Below are positions 38,159 to 47,146 of a DNA stretch of 64,000 nt, one piece after another. The stretch's first letter is position 1. Each line of letters opens with the position of its first letter. The position numbers and the translations under genes are program-made. Under the pieces are notes generated by a model that did no database searches, was not told the DNA's origin, and saw nothing but the letters and a program-made list of their open reading frames with translations. The stretch is from Pandoraea commovens (GTDB taxonomy: Bacteria > Pseudomonadota > Gammaproteobacteria > Burkholderiales > Burkholderiaceae). The stretch covers positions 682,001 through 746,000 of the forward strand of contig NZ_CABPSA010000001.1 of the NCBI RefSeq assembly GCF_902459615.1. The letters are read 5' to 3'.

Positions 38159-39433
38159 ATGAAGGTCATCGTTATCGGCGGCGGGGTCATTGGCACGTGT
38201 ACTGCCTACTATCTGGCCGCCGCGGGGCACACGGTCACGCTCGTCGAGCGCAATAGCACGGTTGCGCAAGAGAGCAGCTTCGGCAACGCAGGCGTTATCG
38301 CCCCGGGCTACGTCACGCCCTGGGCGGCACCCGGCATGCCGCGCAAGCTGCTGGGCTACATGTTCAGCGCCGCCAGCCCGCTCATCTTCCGCCCCGGCCT
38401 GTCGGCCGGCACGTGGCGCTGGGCCGCCCGCTGGCTGCGCGAGTGCAAGATCGACCGCTATCGCGCCAATCGCGAACGCATGCAGCGCCTCGCGTTCTAC
38501 AGCCAGCGCTGCCTGCACGAACTGCGTGAATCTCACATTTTCGAATACGAACATACGCAGGGCTATCTGCAATTGTTCCGTACCGAACGCGAAATCAAGA
38601 TGAACGAGCCGGCGCGCGCCATGCTCGCCGAGAATGAAGTGCCGCACCGGCTGCTGAGCGCCGAGGAGTGCCGCAAGCTCGAACCGGCGATTTCCACCGA
38701 TGCGCCGCTTGCCGGCGGCCTGCATCTGCCGCGCGACGAGACCGGCAACTGCCCGCTCTTTACCAAGCGCCTTGCCCAGATCGCACGCGACATGGGCGTC
38801 ACGCTCGCCACAGAGACGACGGTCCTCTCCGTGCGACCGAACGTTGGTCGTGCCGGTGTCAGTGTGGAGACGGCCAGTACTGCCCAGATGGGGCAAACAT
38901 CGACGCTCGAAGCGGATGCCGTCGTGATCGCCGCAGGTGTGGCGAGCACCACGCTGCTGCGCCCGCTCGGTATCGACCTGCCGCTGTGGCCGATCAAGGG
39001 CTACTCGATCACGGTGCCGGTCAAGACCGAACTGTTCAGCCCGCGAATCGCCGTCATGGACGAGTCGTACAAGACCGCCATCACCCCGCAGGGCAACCGC
39101 TTGCGCATTGCGGGCACGGCCGAGCTGGGCGATACGCAGCTTGTGCTGCGCGAGCGCGCCATCGCTACACTTTACAAAGTGGCGACCGACTGGTTCCCCG
39201 GCGCAGGCAAATACCGCGAGGCGCGGGCGTGGGTCGGTGCGCGTCCGATGCTGCCGGATGGCCCGCCGCTGCTCGGCGCAACGCATCTGCCCGGCATTTT
39301 CCTCAACGTCGGCCACGGCTCGACCGGCTGGGCGATGGCCTGCGGCTCGGGACGCGTCCTCGCTGACGTCATCTCCGGACAAACGCCCGATATCGATCTG
39401 AACGGGCTGACGCTCGCTCGATACGATCGCTGA
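38159..39433 (+). CDS. dadA: D-amino acid dehydrogenase small subunit
   Basis: A 424-residue FAD enzyme oxidising D-amino acids, chiefly D-alanine, to 2-oxo acids. The dinucleotide fold VIVIGGGVIGTCTAYYLA is at the N-terminus, with Glu at the end of the second strand (VER). SFGNAGVIAPGYVTPWAAPGMP and the C-terminal GHGSTGWAMACGSGR block are DadA-typical. No alanine racemase gene is adjacent. No clear ribosome-binding site is seen; an in-frame TTG at 38153 is an alternative start two codons earlier. Confidence 0.9.
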   Translation: MKVIVIGGGVIGTCTAYYLAAAGHTVTLVERNSTVAQESSFGNAGVIAPGYVTPWAAPGMPRKLLGYMFSAASPLIFRPGLSAGTWRWAARWLRECKIDRYRANRERMQRLAFYSQRCLHELRESHIFEYEHTQGYLQLFRTEREIKMNEPARAMLAENEVPHRLLSAEECRKLEPAISTDAPLAGGLHLPRDETGNCPLFTKRLAQIARDMGVTLATETTVLSVRPNVGRAGVSVETASTAQMGQTSTLEADAVVIAAGVASTTLLRPLGIDLPLWPIKGYSITVPVKTELFSPRIAVMDESYKTAITPQGNRLRIAGTAELGDTQLVLRERAIATLYKVATDWFPGAGKYREARAWVGARPMLPDGPPLLGATHLPGIFLNVGHGSTGWAMACGSGRVLADVISGQTPDIDLNGLTLARYDR

Positions 39434-39452
39434 GCGCTGACCGGGCGGAAAC

Positions 39453-39516
39453 GACGGGGGATTCCCCCCCTTTCCCGCTCGGTACGCTGCGTCGGCGATT
39501 GCCGACACGGTGTCGG
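39453..39516. other. Hairpin and 15-bp palindrome after dadA
   Basis: A GGGGG-ATT-CCCCC stem near 39455-39468 could be a terminator for dadA. CCGACACGGTGTCGG at 39502-39516 is a perfect palindrome with a one-base centre and looks like a regulator binding site or a small hairpin ahead of nnrD/E. Confidence 0.45.
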
Positions 39517-39686
39517 GATTCACACTGACAGTCGAAGCGGCGCGTTGACGGCATAATTCCCAGATAGGCACGCCAAGCGCGGCGACATCCCCGACGCCTC
39601 TTGTCCCCCCGACAGGGATCGAACGGGGCGCGTCGTGCGCTGCGACGCCACGTCCATTGCCCTAGATTCCGGGAGCTTCGCCTGCC

Positions 39687-41273
39687 ATGTCCGATTCCCC
39701 GCGCGCAACGCATTCCCTCCCAGACACCGTATCAACGACCGCTGCCGCCACCGCGTCGCTCGACCTGCATCTCCCCGCCACACTGCGCGACGTGGAGCGC
39801 GCTGCCGCCGCGAAGCTGGCACCCCACACCCTGATGGCGCGCGCCGGTGCGGCCATTGCACATTGGCTTTACGGTCGCCTCCCCGCTCTCGCAAGCGCTG
39901 GACGTCAACCCGTACTGCTGCTCGCTGGCCCAGGGAACAACGGCGGAGACGCTTACGTTGCCGCTCGCGAATTACACCGTCGAGGCGTGCTGGTCGACGT
40001 GTGGCAACTCTCGCCACCCTCGGCAGACGATGCCCGCTGGGCGCTCGGCGAAGCCCTCGCTGCCGGTGTGCCGGTGCGGCCTGCGCCGACCACCTGGCCG
40101 CAGCCTTTGGCCTACGCGTGGATCGTCGACGGCCTGTTCGGCATCGGCCTGTCCCGGCCCCTCGACGGCGCAGCCGCCACACTGGTCGATAACATTGCCT
40201 ACGCACACACAGAAGGCACGCCGGTACTCGCCATCGACATTCCCAGCGGATTGCTTGCCGCCACTGGCATGGCTGACGGGCCGGTCATCCGGGCCGATGC
40301 GACGATAGCGATGATCGGTGCCTGCCCGGGACTCTTCACCGGCATCGGGCGCGACGTCGCAGGTGACGTGCTCGTTGCCACCCTGGGCGCCCACGATGCA
40401 TTCGCGGAAGTACCGGCGCGAACGCCCATCGCCACTATCGCGCCCGACGCGTTTCGCGCGCATTTGCCACATCGTCACCATGCGTCGCACAAGGGCAGCT
40501 ACGGTTCGCTGGCGGTCCTCGGCGGGTTTGATGGCATGGTGGGTGCACCGATGCTCTCTGCGCGCACGGGCCTGATGACCGGTGCCGGTCGCGTGTTTGT
40601 CGGGTTCGTCGCGCACGACGCCCCCGCGTGGGATCCGGTGCACCCCGAGTTGATGCTGCGACACGCCGAGAATCTCGATCTCGCGACCATGCAGGCGGTG
40701 TCCATCGGCCCCGGACTGGGGACATCGGCTGCCTCCGCCGCTTGCCTTTCCCGCGCATTGGCACTGGACGATACGCCGCTGGTGATCGACGCCGACGCGC
40801 TCAACCTGCTGGCCGCCGAACCGGCGCTCGCGGAGCGGGTGCGTCGCCGCGCCGGACCGACGGTACTCACGCCGCATCCGTTGGAGGCCGCCCGGCTCGC
40901 AGGCTGCGACGTCGCCCGCATCCAGTCAGATCGACTCGCTTGCGCCCGCGCATTGGCGCAGCATTTTGGCGCGACGGTCGTGCTCAAGGGATCGGGCACC
41001 GTCGTAGACGATGGCGCAACAACGTGGATCAATACGACCGGCAATGCCGGGCTGGCGACGGCCGGCACCGGCGACGTGCTGACCGGCGTCATCGGCGCGC
41101 TGCTGGCGCAAGGTATGCCCGCGACGCAAGCCGCGTTGGCGGGCGTGTGGATTCACGGACGCGCCGCCGATCGATGCGTGCGAGAAGGTGTGGGGCCGGC
41201 GGGTCTGACGGCGTCGGAACTCTTGCCGGCGATCCGCACCGAACTGGCCATGGCAAGCGTCATCCACGCATAG
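39687..41273 (+). CDS. nnr: Bifunctional NAD(P)H-hydrate epimerase / dehydratase
   Basis: A 528-residue fusion that repairs hydrated NADH and NADPH. The N-terminal YjeF epimerase domain (about 25-235) contains LLLAGPGNNGGDAYVAARELH. The C-terminal ribokinase-like dehydratase domain (about 255-520) contains HKGSYGSLAVLGG and the ATP/ADP-binding TGNAGLATAGTGDVLTG. E. coli has the same fusion (515 residues). The first 25 residues are a Ser/Thr/Ala-rich extension. A GGGAG lies 13 nt before the ATG, a little far. Confidence 0.93.
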   Translation: MSDSPRATHSLPDTVSTTAAATASLDLHLPATLRDVERAAAAKLAPHTLMARAGAAIAHWLYGRLPALASAGRQPVLLLAGPGNNGGDAYVAARELHRRGVLVDVWQLSPPSADDARWALGEALAAGVPVRPAPTTWPQPLAYAWIVDGLFGIGLSRPLDGAAATLVDNIAYAHTEGTPVLAIDIPSGLLAATGMADGPVIRADATIAMIGACPGLFTGIGRDVAGDVLVATLGAHDAFAEVPARTPIATIAPDAFRAHLPHRHHASHKGSYGSLAVLGGFDGMVGAPMLSARTGLMTGAGRVFVGFVAHDAPAWDPVHPELMLRHAENLDLATMQAVSIGPGLGTSAASAACLSRALALDDTPLVIDADALNLLAAEPALAERVRRRAGPTVLTPHPLEAARLAGCDVARIQSDRLACARALAQHFGATVVLKGSGTVVDDGATTWINTTGNAGLATAGTGDVLTGVIGALLAQGMPATQAALAGVWIHGRAADRCVREGVGPAGLTASELLPAIRTELAMASVIHA

Positions 41274-41363
41274 CACCGTCCTTCGCTGCCCTTAGCCGCA
41301 TTTCAGCGTGATTTCGCGGTGACTCCCGTTATACTTCGCTTTATCGAAATGGCCATATCGCAC

Positions 41364-43022
41364 ATGCCGTACAAGACATCCGTTCGTCTGGACCAACTTC
41401 CCGCCTGGCGCGCCCTGCTCGAACACCGCGACGAAATCGCTGCACAACACATGCGCGACTGGTTCGCCGGTGCAGGTGCCAACACCCGTGTCGACAATTT
41501 TTCGCTGCACGCGGCCGGGCTGTATCTCGATTACTCGAAGAACCGCATCACGGACAAAACGCGCACGCTCCTCACCCATCTCGCGCGTGAATGCCACGTG
41601 CCCGCCAAGCGCGACGCCATGTGGGCCGGGGAACACGTCAACGTCACGGAGAATCGCGCCGCACTGCATATTGCGTTGCGTGCCCCCAAGGGCGTAACGT
41701 TTCGCGACACCTCAGGCGAAGTCAGCAGCGGCGTCGGAGAGACGCTCGCACGCATGCGCGACTTCAGCGAACGCGTTCGTGACGGCCGCTGGGTCGGCGC
41801 GACGGGCAAGCGCATCAAGCATCTGATCAACGTCGGCATCGGCGGCTCGGATCTCGGCCCGCGCATGGTGTGCGATGCCCTCGCCGTCTACGGCCGTGAA
41901 GACCTCTCGGCGAACTTCATCGCCAACATCGATCCGACAGAGCTCGCGCGTACGTTGCCGGCGCTCGACCCTGAAGCCACGCTCGTCGTGGTTTGCTCGA
42001 AAACGTTCACGACGCTCGAAACCATGACGAACGCGCGAACCATTCGCGCGTGGCTCATTCAGAACGGCATTCCCGAGAGCGGTCTCGACAAGCACTTCGT
42101 CGCGGTCTCGACCAATGTGGACGAGGCGATGCGATTCGGGATTCTTCGCGAGAACGTGTTCCAGTTCGGCGAATGGGTGGGTGGACGTTACTCGCTGTGG
42201 TCGTCCGTCGGTCTGATCGTCATGCTGTATCTGGGTGCGCAACATTTCGAAGCACTGCTCGCCGGTGCGCACGCGATGGACGAACATTTCCGTCACGCGC
42301 CGCTCGAAGCGAACATGCCGGTGCTGCTCGGCCTGCTCGGCATCTGGTATCGCAATTTCTTCGACGCACAGACGCTCTCCATCGCACCGTACACGGACGC
42401 ACTGCAAAAGCTGCCGCCGTATCTCCAGCAGCTCGACATGGAGAGCAACGGCAAGTCGGTACAGATCGACGGTTCGCCCGTCGCCTGGCAGACGGCACCG
42501 ATCATCTGGGGCGAGCCGGGTACGAACGGCCAGCACGCCTACTTCCAGATGCTGCATCAGGGCACGACGCTCGTGCCGGTCGATTTCATCGCCGTGCTCG
42601 AACCGCAATACGATCAACCGGCCTATCTCGACCACCATCGCAAGCTGCTGGCGAACTGCTTCGCGCAAAGCGAGGCATTCCTTCAGGGCGGCTCGATGGC
42701 AACGCCCGAGCAGGCCGGCGGCCCGTTGGGTGCGCAACGTTGCTTCGCAGGCAATCGTCCGAGCAATACGCTGGTGATCGATAAGCTAACGCCCGAACGC
42801 CTTGGCGCGTTGATCGCGCTCTACGAACACAAGGTGTTCGTGCAGGCTGCCATCTGGAATATCAATCCGTTCGATCAGTGGGGTGTGGAACTGGGCAAGA
42901 CCCTGTGCCGCGCGATCGAGCCGGAGCTGCTCGATCCGGACTCGCTCAAGTCGGACGCTCACGACGCCTCCACGGCATCGCTGATCCGCATTGCAGGGAA
43001 CGCGCTGAAGAAGAAGGGGTAA
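41364..43022 (+). CDS. pgi: Glucose-6-phosphate isomerase
   Basis: A 552-residue isomerase linking glucose 6-phosphate and fructose 6-phosphate. NVGIGGSDLGPRM, VCSKTFTTLET, GGRYSLWSSVGL and WNINPFDQWGVELGK are the family signatures with the catalytic Glu, His and Lys positions. Length is near E. coli Pgi (549). MPYKTSVRLDQLPAW aligns with the E. coli N-terminus, so I start here; an in-frame ATG at 41349 would add five residues. The pathway product could feed the otsBA genes via glucose 6-phosphate. Confidence 0.96.
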   Translation: MPYKTSVRLDQLPAWRALLEHRDEIAAQHMRDWFAGAGANTRVDNFSLHAAGLYLDYSKNRITDKTRTLLTHLARECHVPAKRDAMWAGEHVNVTENRAALHIALRAPKGVTFRDTSGEVSSGVGETLARMRDFSERVRDGRWVGATGKRIKHLINVGIGGSDLGPRMVCDALAVYGREDLSANFIANIDPTELARTLPALDPEATLVVVCSKTFTTLETMTNARTIRAWLIQNGIPESGLDKHFVAVSTNVDEAMRFGILRENVFQFGEWVGGRYSLWSSVGLIVMLYLGAQHFEALLAGAHAMDEHFRHAPLEANMPVLLGLLGIWYRNFFDAQTLSIAPYTDALQKLPPYLQQLDMESNGKSVQIDGSPVAWQTAPIIWGEPGTNGQHAYFQMLHQGTTLVPVDFIAVLEPQYDQPAYLDHHRKLLANCFAQSEAFLQGGSMATPEQAGGPLGAQRCFAGNRPSNTLVIDKLTPERLGALIALYEHKVFVQAAIWNINPFDQWGVELGKTLCRAIEPELLDPDSLKSDAHDASTASLIRIAGNALKKKG

Positions 43023-43079
43023 TAGGACTACAGGGGGCCGGAGACTTTCCGGCAAACGCTTGTGGATTCGTCAGATCCC

Positions 43080-43117
43080 AACGAAAAGAGAAGCCATTGC
43101 GGCTTCTCTATTCGTTT
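43080..43117. terminator. Bidirectional terminator between pgi and ybbA
   Basis: AGAGAAGCC pairs with GGCTTCTCT around ATTGC, and flanking AACGAA/TTCGTT extends the stem after a small internal bulge. A-rich and T-rich flanks on both sides fit convergent genes. Confidence 0.8.
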
Positions 43118-43171
43118 CAGGCGACGTCAGTCAAGCGGGCGATCCTCAGAATCCCGCGCCGGAATCGCGTG

Positions 43172-43864
43172 TCAGATCGCTGCACCATTCACGACGCGCC
43201 CGCCCGCAAGCTGCACCGTCGCGTCACAACGCTGCGCAATCGCCAGATCGTGCGTCACCAGCACCAACGTCGCGCCACTCGCTTCGTTGAGCGAGAACAT
43301 CAGTTCGATGACCCGCTCGCCCGTGGCCGTGTCGAGACTGCCTGTCGGCTCGTCGGCGAACAGCACGGCAGGCGCCGTCACAAACGCGCGTGCGAGCGCC
43401 ACACGCTGCTGCTCACCGCCCGAGAGTTGCTTCGGATAGTGCGTCAGGCGCGACCCTAAGCCCACTTGCTCCAGCAATTTGACGGCACGATTGCGAATCT
43501 CCCGTGTCTCACCCAACAGCTCGAGCGGCAACATCACGTTTTCGAGTGCTGTCAGGTGCGGCATCAGTTGAAAGGACTGGAAGACGAAACCAACGGCCCC
43601 TCGTCGCAACGCGGCGCGGCCCTCTTCGTCAAGCTCACCGAGCGACTTGCCCAGCAGCGTGATGCTGCCGTCGGTCGCGGTGTCGAGCCCGGCCATCAGA
43701 CCGAGCAGCGTGGACTTTCCGGACCCCGACGCTCCCACGATGGCCACGCTCTGGCCTCTCGCGACGGAGAAGTCGATATCCTGCAAAATGACTAGCTCGC
43801 CGGTGGCATCACGCAACCGTTTGCCCAGGCCCCGCACTTCAATTACGTTTTCGGAAAACGACAT
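43172..43864 (-). CDS. ybbA: YbbA/LolD-type ABC transporter ATPase
   Basis: A 230-residue ATPase of the MacB/LolD/YbbA family. Walker A is GASGSGKS (44-51), the signature LSGGEQQRVALARAF, Walker B VLFADEPTGSLD and H-loop VTHD. YbbA normally works with the permease YbbP, which is not present here; pgi lies downstream instead. The chosen ATG at 43864 gives MSFSENVIEVRGLGK; it shares CATG with the divergent tesA start. In-frame alternatives are an ATG at 43918 and a GTG nine codons later; no good ribosome-binding site supports any of them. The association with tesA matches the tesA-ybbA pairing known from E. coli. Confidence 0.85.
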   Translation of the reverse strand: MSFSENVIEVRGLGKRLRDATGELVILQDIDFSVARGQSVAIVGASGSGKSTLLGLMAGLDTATDGSITLLGKSLGELDEEGRAALRRGAVGFVFQSFQLMPHLTALENVMLPLELLGETREIRNRAVKLLEQVGLGSRLTHYPKQLSGGEQQRVALARAFVTAPAVLFADEPTGSLDTATGERVIELMFSLNEASGATLVLVTHDLAIAQRCDATVQLAGGRVVNGAAI

Positions 43865-44576
43865 GGCAAGAAGAGAGTTCTTGAAATTGGCCGCATCAGC
43901 CGCCGTTGGCTGGTGCATGCTGACAGGGACCGCGGCGAACGCGGCAAGTTCTGGCGCGCCGACAATTCTCGTCGTGGGCGACAGCCTTTCGGCGGAATAT
44001 GGCATCGCGCGCGGTGCCGGCTGGGTCAATCTGATGCAGCAGACGATCACGCAGAGTGGCTACGATTATAACGTCGTGAATGCCAGTATCAGTGGCGACA
44101 CGACGAGTGGCGGGCGCTCCCGTCTCGCCCCGTTGCTCGAACGCTATCACCCCGCCGTGACCATCATCGAACTGGGGGGCAACGACGCACTGCGCGGCAT
44201 TCCGCTCGATCTCACCCGCACCAATTTGCGCGAGATGGTCGCCGCGTCGCGCAAGATCGGCAGCCGTGTGATCGTGGTCGGCATGCGCATCCCGCCGAAC
44301 TACGGTCCCGACTATAGCGAGCAATTTTTCACCATGTTCTCGACCATCGCCAAGCAGGAAAAAACCGGCTACGTGCCGTTCTTGCTGGCGGGCGTCATCG
44401 AACATCAGGACTGGTTCCAGCAAGACCAGATTCATCCGCTCGCCAAGGCGCATCCGCAGATTCTGCAAAATGTCTGGCCAACGGTGAAACCGCTGCTCAA
44501 ACCCGCCGCCGCCGCAACGCCCGCCAAACCATCCGCGAAAGCCCCAGACTCACGCGCATCAAAGTCCGGCGCATAA
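43863..44576 (+). CDS. tesA: SGNH esterase / thioesterase I (arylesterase)
   Basis: A 237-residue exported GDSL hydrolase acting on acyl-CoA, lysophospholipid or aryl esters in relatives. The nucleophile is Ser41 in VVGDSLSAEYG; GGNDALRG and QIHPLAKAHP supply block III Asn and the Asp/His dyad. The leader MARREFLKLAASAAVGWC has an RR-x-F-L-K pattern like a twin-arginine signal, with cleavage expected after ANA near 27. The C-terminus is Ala/Lys/Pro-rich and low-complexity. A weak GGAA lies 6 nt before the ATG. A terminator follows immediately. Confidence 0.88.
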   Translation: MARREFLKLAASAAVGWCMLTGTAANAASSGAPTILVVGDSLSAEYGIARGAGWVNLMQQTITQSGYDYNVVNASISGDTTSGGRSRLAPLLERYHPAVTIIELGGNDALRGIPLDLTRTNLREMVAASRKIGSRVIVVGMRIPPNYGPDYSEQFFTMFSTIAKQEKTGYVPFLLAGVIEHQDWFQQDQIHPLAKAHPQILQNVWPTVKPLLKPAAAATPAKPSAKAPDSRASKSGA

Positions 44577-44606
44577 AAAAACGGCCAACTCAGTTGGCCG
44601 TCTTCC
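44574..44606 (+). terminator. Terminator after tesA (probably bidirectional)
   Basis: ACGGCCAAC pairs with GTTGGCCGT around a TCA loop. Seven A residues precede it and a T/C-rich stretch follows, so it can also stop transcription from ppiD on the other strand. Confidence 0.85.
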
Positions 44607-44645
44607 TTTGGCTGAGGGATCGTACGCTACACGATCCTCCCGCGA

Positions 44646-46571
44646 TCAGTTACTCGTCGCCTTGGTCACGTCGTTCACGACCTTGACCTTCGAGCGCGCC
44701 CGCAGATCACCCACCCAGGCATTCCACTCGGCCTGCGCAGCCAGTTGATTGAGCTGTTGCGCTTCGGCCGCCAGACGCTGCGGATCTTGCGTCGCCGGCT
44801 GCGACACCTTGCTGATGCGATACACGGCGTAGCCCTGACCTTCGCCCAGCGACACACCCACGTAGGCGGGCAACTTGCTGGTGTCCGCACCGAAAATGGC
44901 GGTCAGTGCCGTCGGCACCAGCTTGCCCGGATTGTCGCGCGAGACGGTTTGCGCGGCGCCGAACGTCGCATCGCCACCCTTCTTGAGCGCTTCCAGTTTC
45001 GCTTCGCCTGCCTTCTTGGCTTCCTGCTCGGCCAGATCCGCAATCGCCTTCTGCTTCACTTGCGCTTCGATCTGATCGAGCGGCGGCGTGGCAGCCGGGT
45101 GATACGCCACGATGCGAGCCGACACCAGCACGCCTTGTCCCACGTCCACCGCTTCGGTGTTGCGCTTGTTTTTGAGCGATTCGTCGCCGAACACTGCCTT
45201 CAGCAGCTTCTCGTTGCCGAGCGGACTCTGGGCCAGTGCAGCATCCGGCGTACGCGTTACCTTGGCGGTCTGCACCTTCAGGTTCAGTTTGTCGGCCACC
45301 GGTTGCAGGCTGTCCGGCTGTTCGTACACAGCGTTCGTGAACTGGTCTGCAAGCTTGGCGTAGCCCTTCGCGGCTTCCTGCTGACGATACTGATCGGCCA
45401 GTTGCGACTTCACTTCGTCGAACGACTTCGTCTGCGCCGGCTTGATGCCCGTGAGCTTGATGATGTGATAACCGAAGTCGCTCTTCACGACATCGCTCAC
45501 TTCACCTTCGCTCTTGAGTGCGAATGCGGCATCGGCAAACGGCTTGACCATAGCGTCGCGCGCGAAGAAGCCGAGGTCACCACCGTTGCCCTTCGAACCC
45601 GGGTCTTCCGAGTTCTCGCTGGCCAACTTGGCGAAGTCGTTCGGATTCTTCCTGATCTGCGCGAGGATCGCGTCAGCCTTGGCCTTCGCCTTGGCGTGGT
45701 CGGCCGGCGACGCATCTGCCGGCGAGGCAATCAGAATGTGCGATGCACGGCGCTCTTCCTGCGTCGTGTATTGCTTCAGATTGTCGTTGTACATCTTGCG
45801 CAGCACATCGTCGCTCGGCGCAGTTTGCGCCGATGTCGGCATGGCCTTCGGATCGAGCACCACGTACTGGATCTCAGCCGACTCCGGCGTCTGGAATGCA
45901 GCCTTGTGCGCGTCGTAATACGCCTGAATCTGCTGCTGCGTCGGCACGATCTTGCCGGCGAAGTCCGTCAGCGGGAAGTCCAGCGCCGACACTTCGCGCT
46001 GCTGCGAACGCAATTGTGCGAAACGTTCGAGCACCGTCTTCGGCAGCATCGCGCTCGCCTGCACGCTCGACGGCAATTGATTCGACGCCAGTTCGAAACG
46101 AATCTGCGCTTCGAGACGCTGCGGCGTCAGGTTCTGCGCGGACAGCAGTTGCTCGTAAGCAGCCTGATCGATCGAACCGTCTGCACGGCGCAGCTGCGCA
46201 ATCGCGGGAATGGCGAGGAGCGCCTCACGCACTTGCGCGTCGGGCACCGACAAATTCTTCTTGAGGGTTTCCTGTTGCAGCAGCTTTTGCTGGATCAGAT
46301 TGTCCAGCACTGCACTGCGCATTTCCGGCGTGTTGATCTGGCCCGCGTCGACGGCGCCGCCGAACATCTGCTGCATGCGCTCCGTTTGCGCGCGCAGCAC
46401 GCTGTCGTACTCCTGGCGCGTCACAGTCTGATCGCCGACCTTGGCGATCGTACCGGCATCCGAGGCGTATTCCTGCCAGCCATGAACGCCAAACACCACG
46501 AACGACGGGACGATCAGCACCGTCAGGAAGATGAGGACCAAGCGTTGGTGACGGCGAATGAAGTCGAACAT
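44646..46571 (-). CDS. ppiD: Periplasmic folding factor PpiD
   Basis: A 641-residue membrane-anchored chaperone and parvulin. One N-terminal membrane helix (about 12-30) is followed by a SurA/PpiD-like N-terminal chaperone region and a parvulin domain at about 265-365 (ASHILIASPAD, FAKLASENSEDPGS, GGDLGFF, FGYHIIKLTG). A long C-terminal helical domain completes the chain. PpiD sits at the Sec translocon and helps newly exported proteins fold. The location after hupB, with two tRNA genes between, matches the lon-hupB-ppiD order of many proteobacteria. Confidence 0.94.
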   Translation of the reverse strand: MFDFIRRHQRLVLIFLTVLIVPSFVVFGVHGWQEYASDAGTIAKVGDQTVTRQEYDSVLRAQTERMQQMFGGAVDAGQINTPEMRSAVLDNLIQQKLLQQETLKKNLSVPDAQVREALLAIPAIAQLRRADGSIDQAAYEQLLSAQNLTPQRLEAQIRFELASNQLPSSVQASAMLPKTVLERFAQLRSQQREVSALDFPLTDFAGKIVPTQQQIQAYYDAHKAAFQTPESAEIQYVVLDPKAMPTSAQTAPSDDVLRKMYNDNLKQYTTQEERRASHILIASPADASPADHAKAKAKADAILAQIRKNPNDFAKLASENSEDPGSKGNGGDLGFFARDAMVKPFADAAFALKSEGEVSDVVKSDFGYHIIKLTGIKPAQTKSFDEVKSQLADQYRQQEAAKGYAKLADQFTNAVYEQPDSLQPVADKLNLKVQTAKVTRTPDAALAQSPLGNEKLLKAVFGDESLKNKRNTEAVDVGQGVLVSARIVAYHPAATPPLDQIEAQVKQKAIADLAEQEAKKAGEAKLEALKKGGDATFGAAQTVSRDNPGKLVPTALTAIFGADTSKLPAYVGVSLGEGQGYAVYRISKVSQPATQDPQRLAAEAQQLNQLAAQAEWNAWVGDLRARSKVKVVNDVTKATSN

Positions 46572-46620
46572 ACGAAATCGGAAGAGTCGTCTGGATGCGT
46601 TTTATGACGCTATATGGCAA

Positions 46621-46646
46621 AAAAGGCGAACCGAAGTTCGCCTTTT
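46621..46646 (-). terminator. Terminator of the tRNA operon
   Basis: AAAAGGCGAA pairs with TTCGCCTTTT around a 6-nt loop, and the minus strand continues with further T residues. It lies 8 nt after the tRNA-Asp 3' end. Confidence 0.85.
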
Positions 46647-46653
46647 CACAATT

Positions 46654-46730
46654 TGGCGGAGCGGACGGGGCTCGAACCCGCGACCCCCGGCGTGACAGGC
46701 CGGTATTCTAACCAACTGAACTACCGCTCC
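46654..46730 (-). tRNA. tRNA-Asp (anticodon GTC)
   Basis: A 77-nt cloverleaf read on the minus strand. The acceptor stem is GGAGCGG/CCGCTCC, the anticodon loop reads CTGTCAC with GTC, and the T arm contains GGTTCGAGCCC. The 3' CCA is encoded in the DNA. Confidence 0.97.
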
Positions 46731-46744
46731 CCAAGATCTGGAAC

Positions 46745-46820
46745 TGGTGGGTGCTGAGGGGCTCGAACCCCCGACCTACGCCTTGTAAGGGCGCCGCTCT
46801 ACCAACTGAGCTAAGCACCC
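46745..46820 (-). tRNA. tRNA-Val (anticodon TAC)
   Basis: A 76-nt cloverleaf on the minus strand, 14 nt upstream of tRNA-Asp and surely co-transcribed. The acceptor stem starts GGGTGCT, the anticodon loop CTTACAA holds TAC, the T arm has GGTTCGAGCCC, and CCA is encoded. Confidence 0.97.
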
Positions 46821-46851
46821 GTTCCCGATTTTAGTCTTGTTCTTGCTGCCT

Positions 46852-46865
46852 CCTGCCGAAGCAGG
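46852..46865 (-). other. UUCG-loop hairpin between hupB and tRNA-Val
   Basis: On the minus strand CCTGC-TTCG-GCAGG forms a stable tetraloop hairpin 8 nt after the hupB stop. There is no T-tract, so read-through to the tRNAs is possible and the hairpin may mark processing or the hupB mRNA end. Confidence 0.5.
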
Positions 46866-46873
46866 AAAGCTCG

Positions 46874-47146
46874 TTAGTTTACTGCATCTTTGAGATCTTT
46901 GCCAGGGCGAAATTTCGGAACCTTCGCCGCCTTGATCTTGATGGGTTCTCCCGTGCGCGGATTGCGTCCCGTACGAGCGGCGCGCTTGGCGAGATGGAAC
47001 GTACCAAAGCCGACCAGCGTCACGTCGTCACCCTTCTTCAGCGCTTTCTTTACTGCACCCACCAATGCGTCAAGCGATCGGCCTGCGGCAGCTTTCGAAA
47101 TATCTGCCTGTTCAGAGATGTGCTCGATCAGTTCCGTCTTATTCAC
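46874..47146 (-). CDS. hupB: DNA-binding protein HU-beta
   Basis: A 90-residue histone-like protein that bends and wraps [46 protein letters not shown] and [11 protein letters not shown] are HU signatures. It starts with GTG at 47146 after a GGGGG box. It has its own good sigma-70 promoter and sits downstream of lon, the standard location. Confidence 0.97.
   Translation of the reverse strand: MNKTELIEHISEQADISKAAAGRSLDALVGAVKKALKKGDDVTLVGFGTFHLAKRAARTGRNPRTGEPIKIKAAKVPKFRPGKDLKDAVN

Noticed and set aside
46654-46820. tRNA pair as an integration hot spot with a mobile element
   Set aside because: No integrase, attachment-site repeat or foreign gene is found on either side; flanks are hupB and ppiD.
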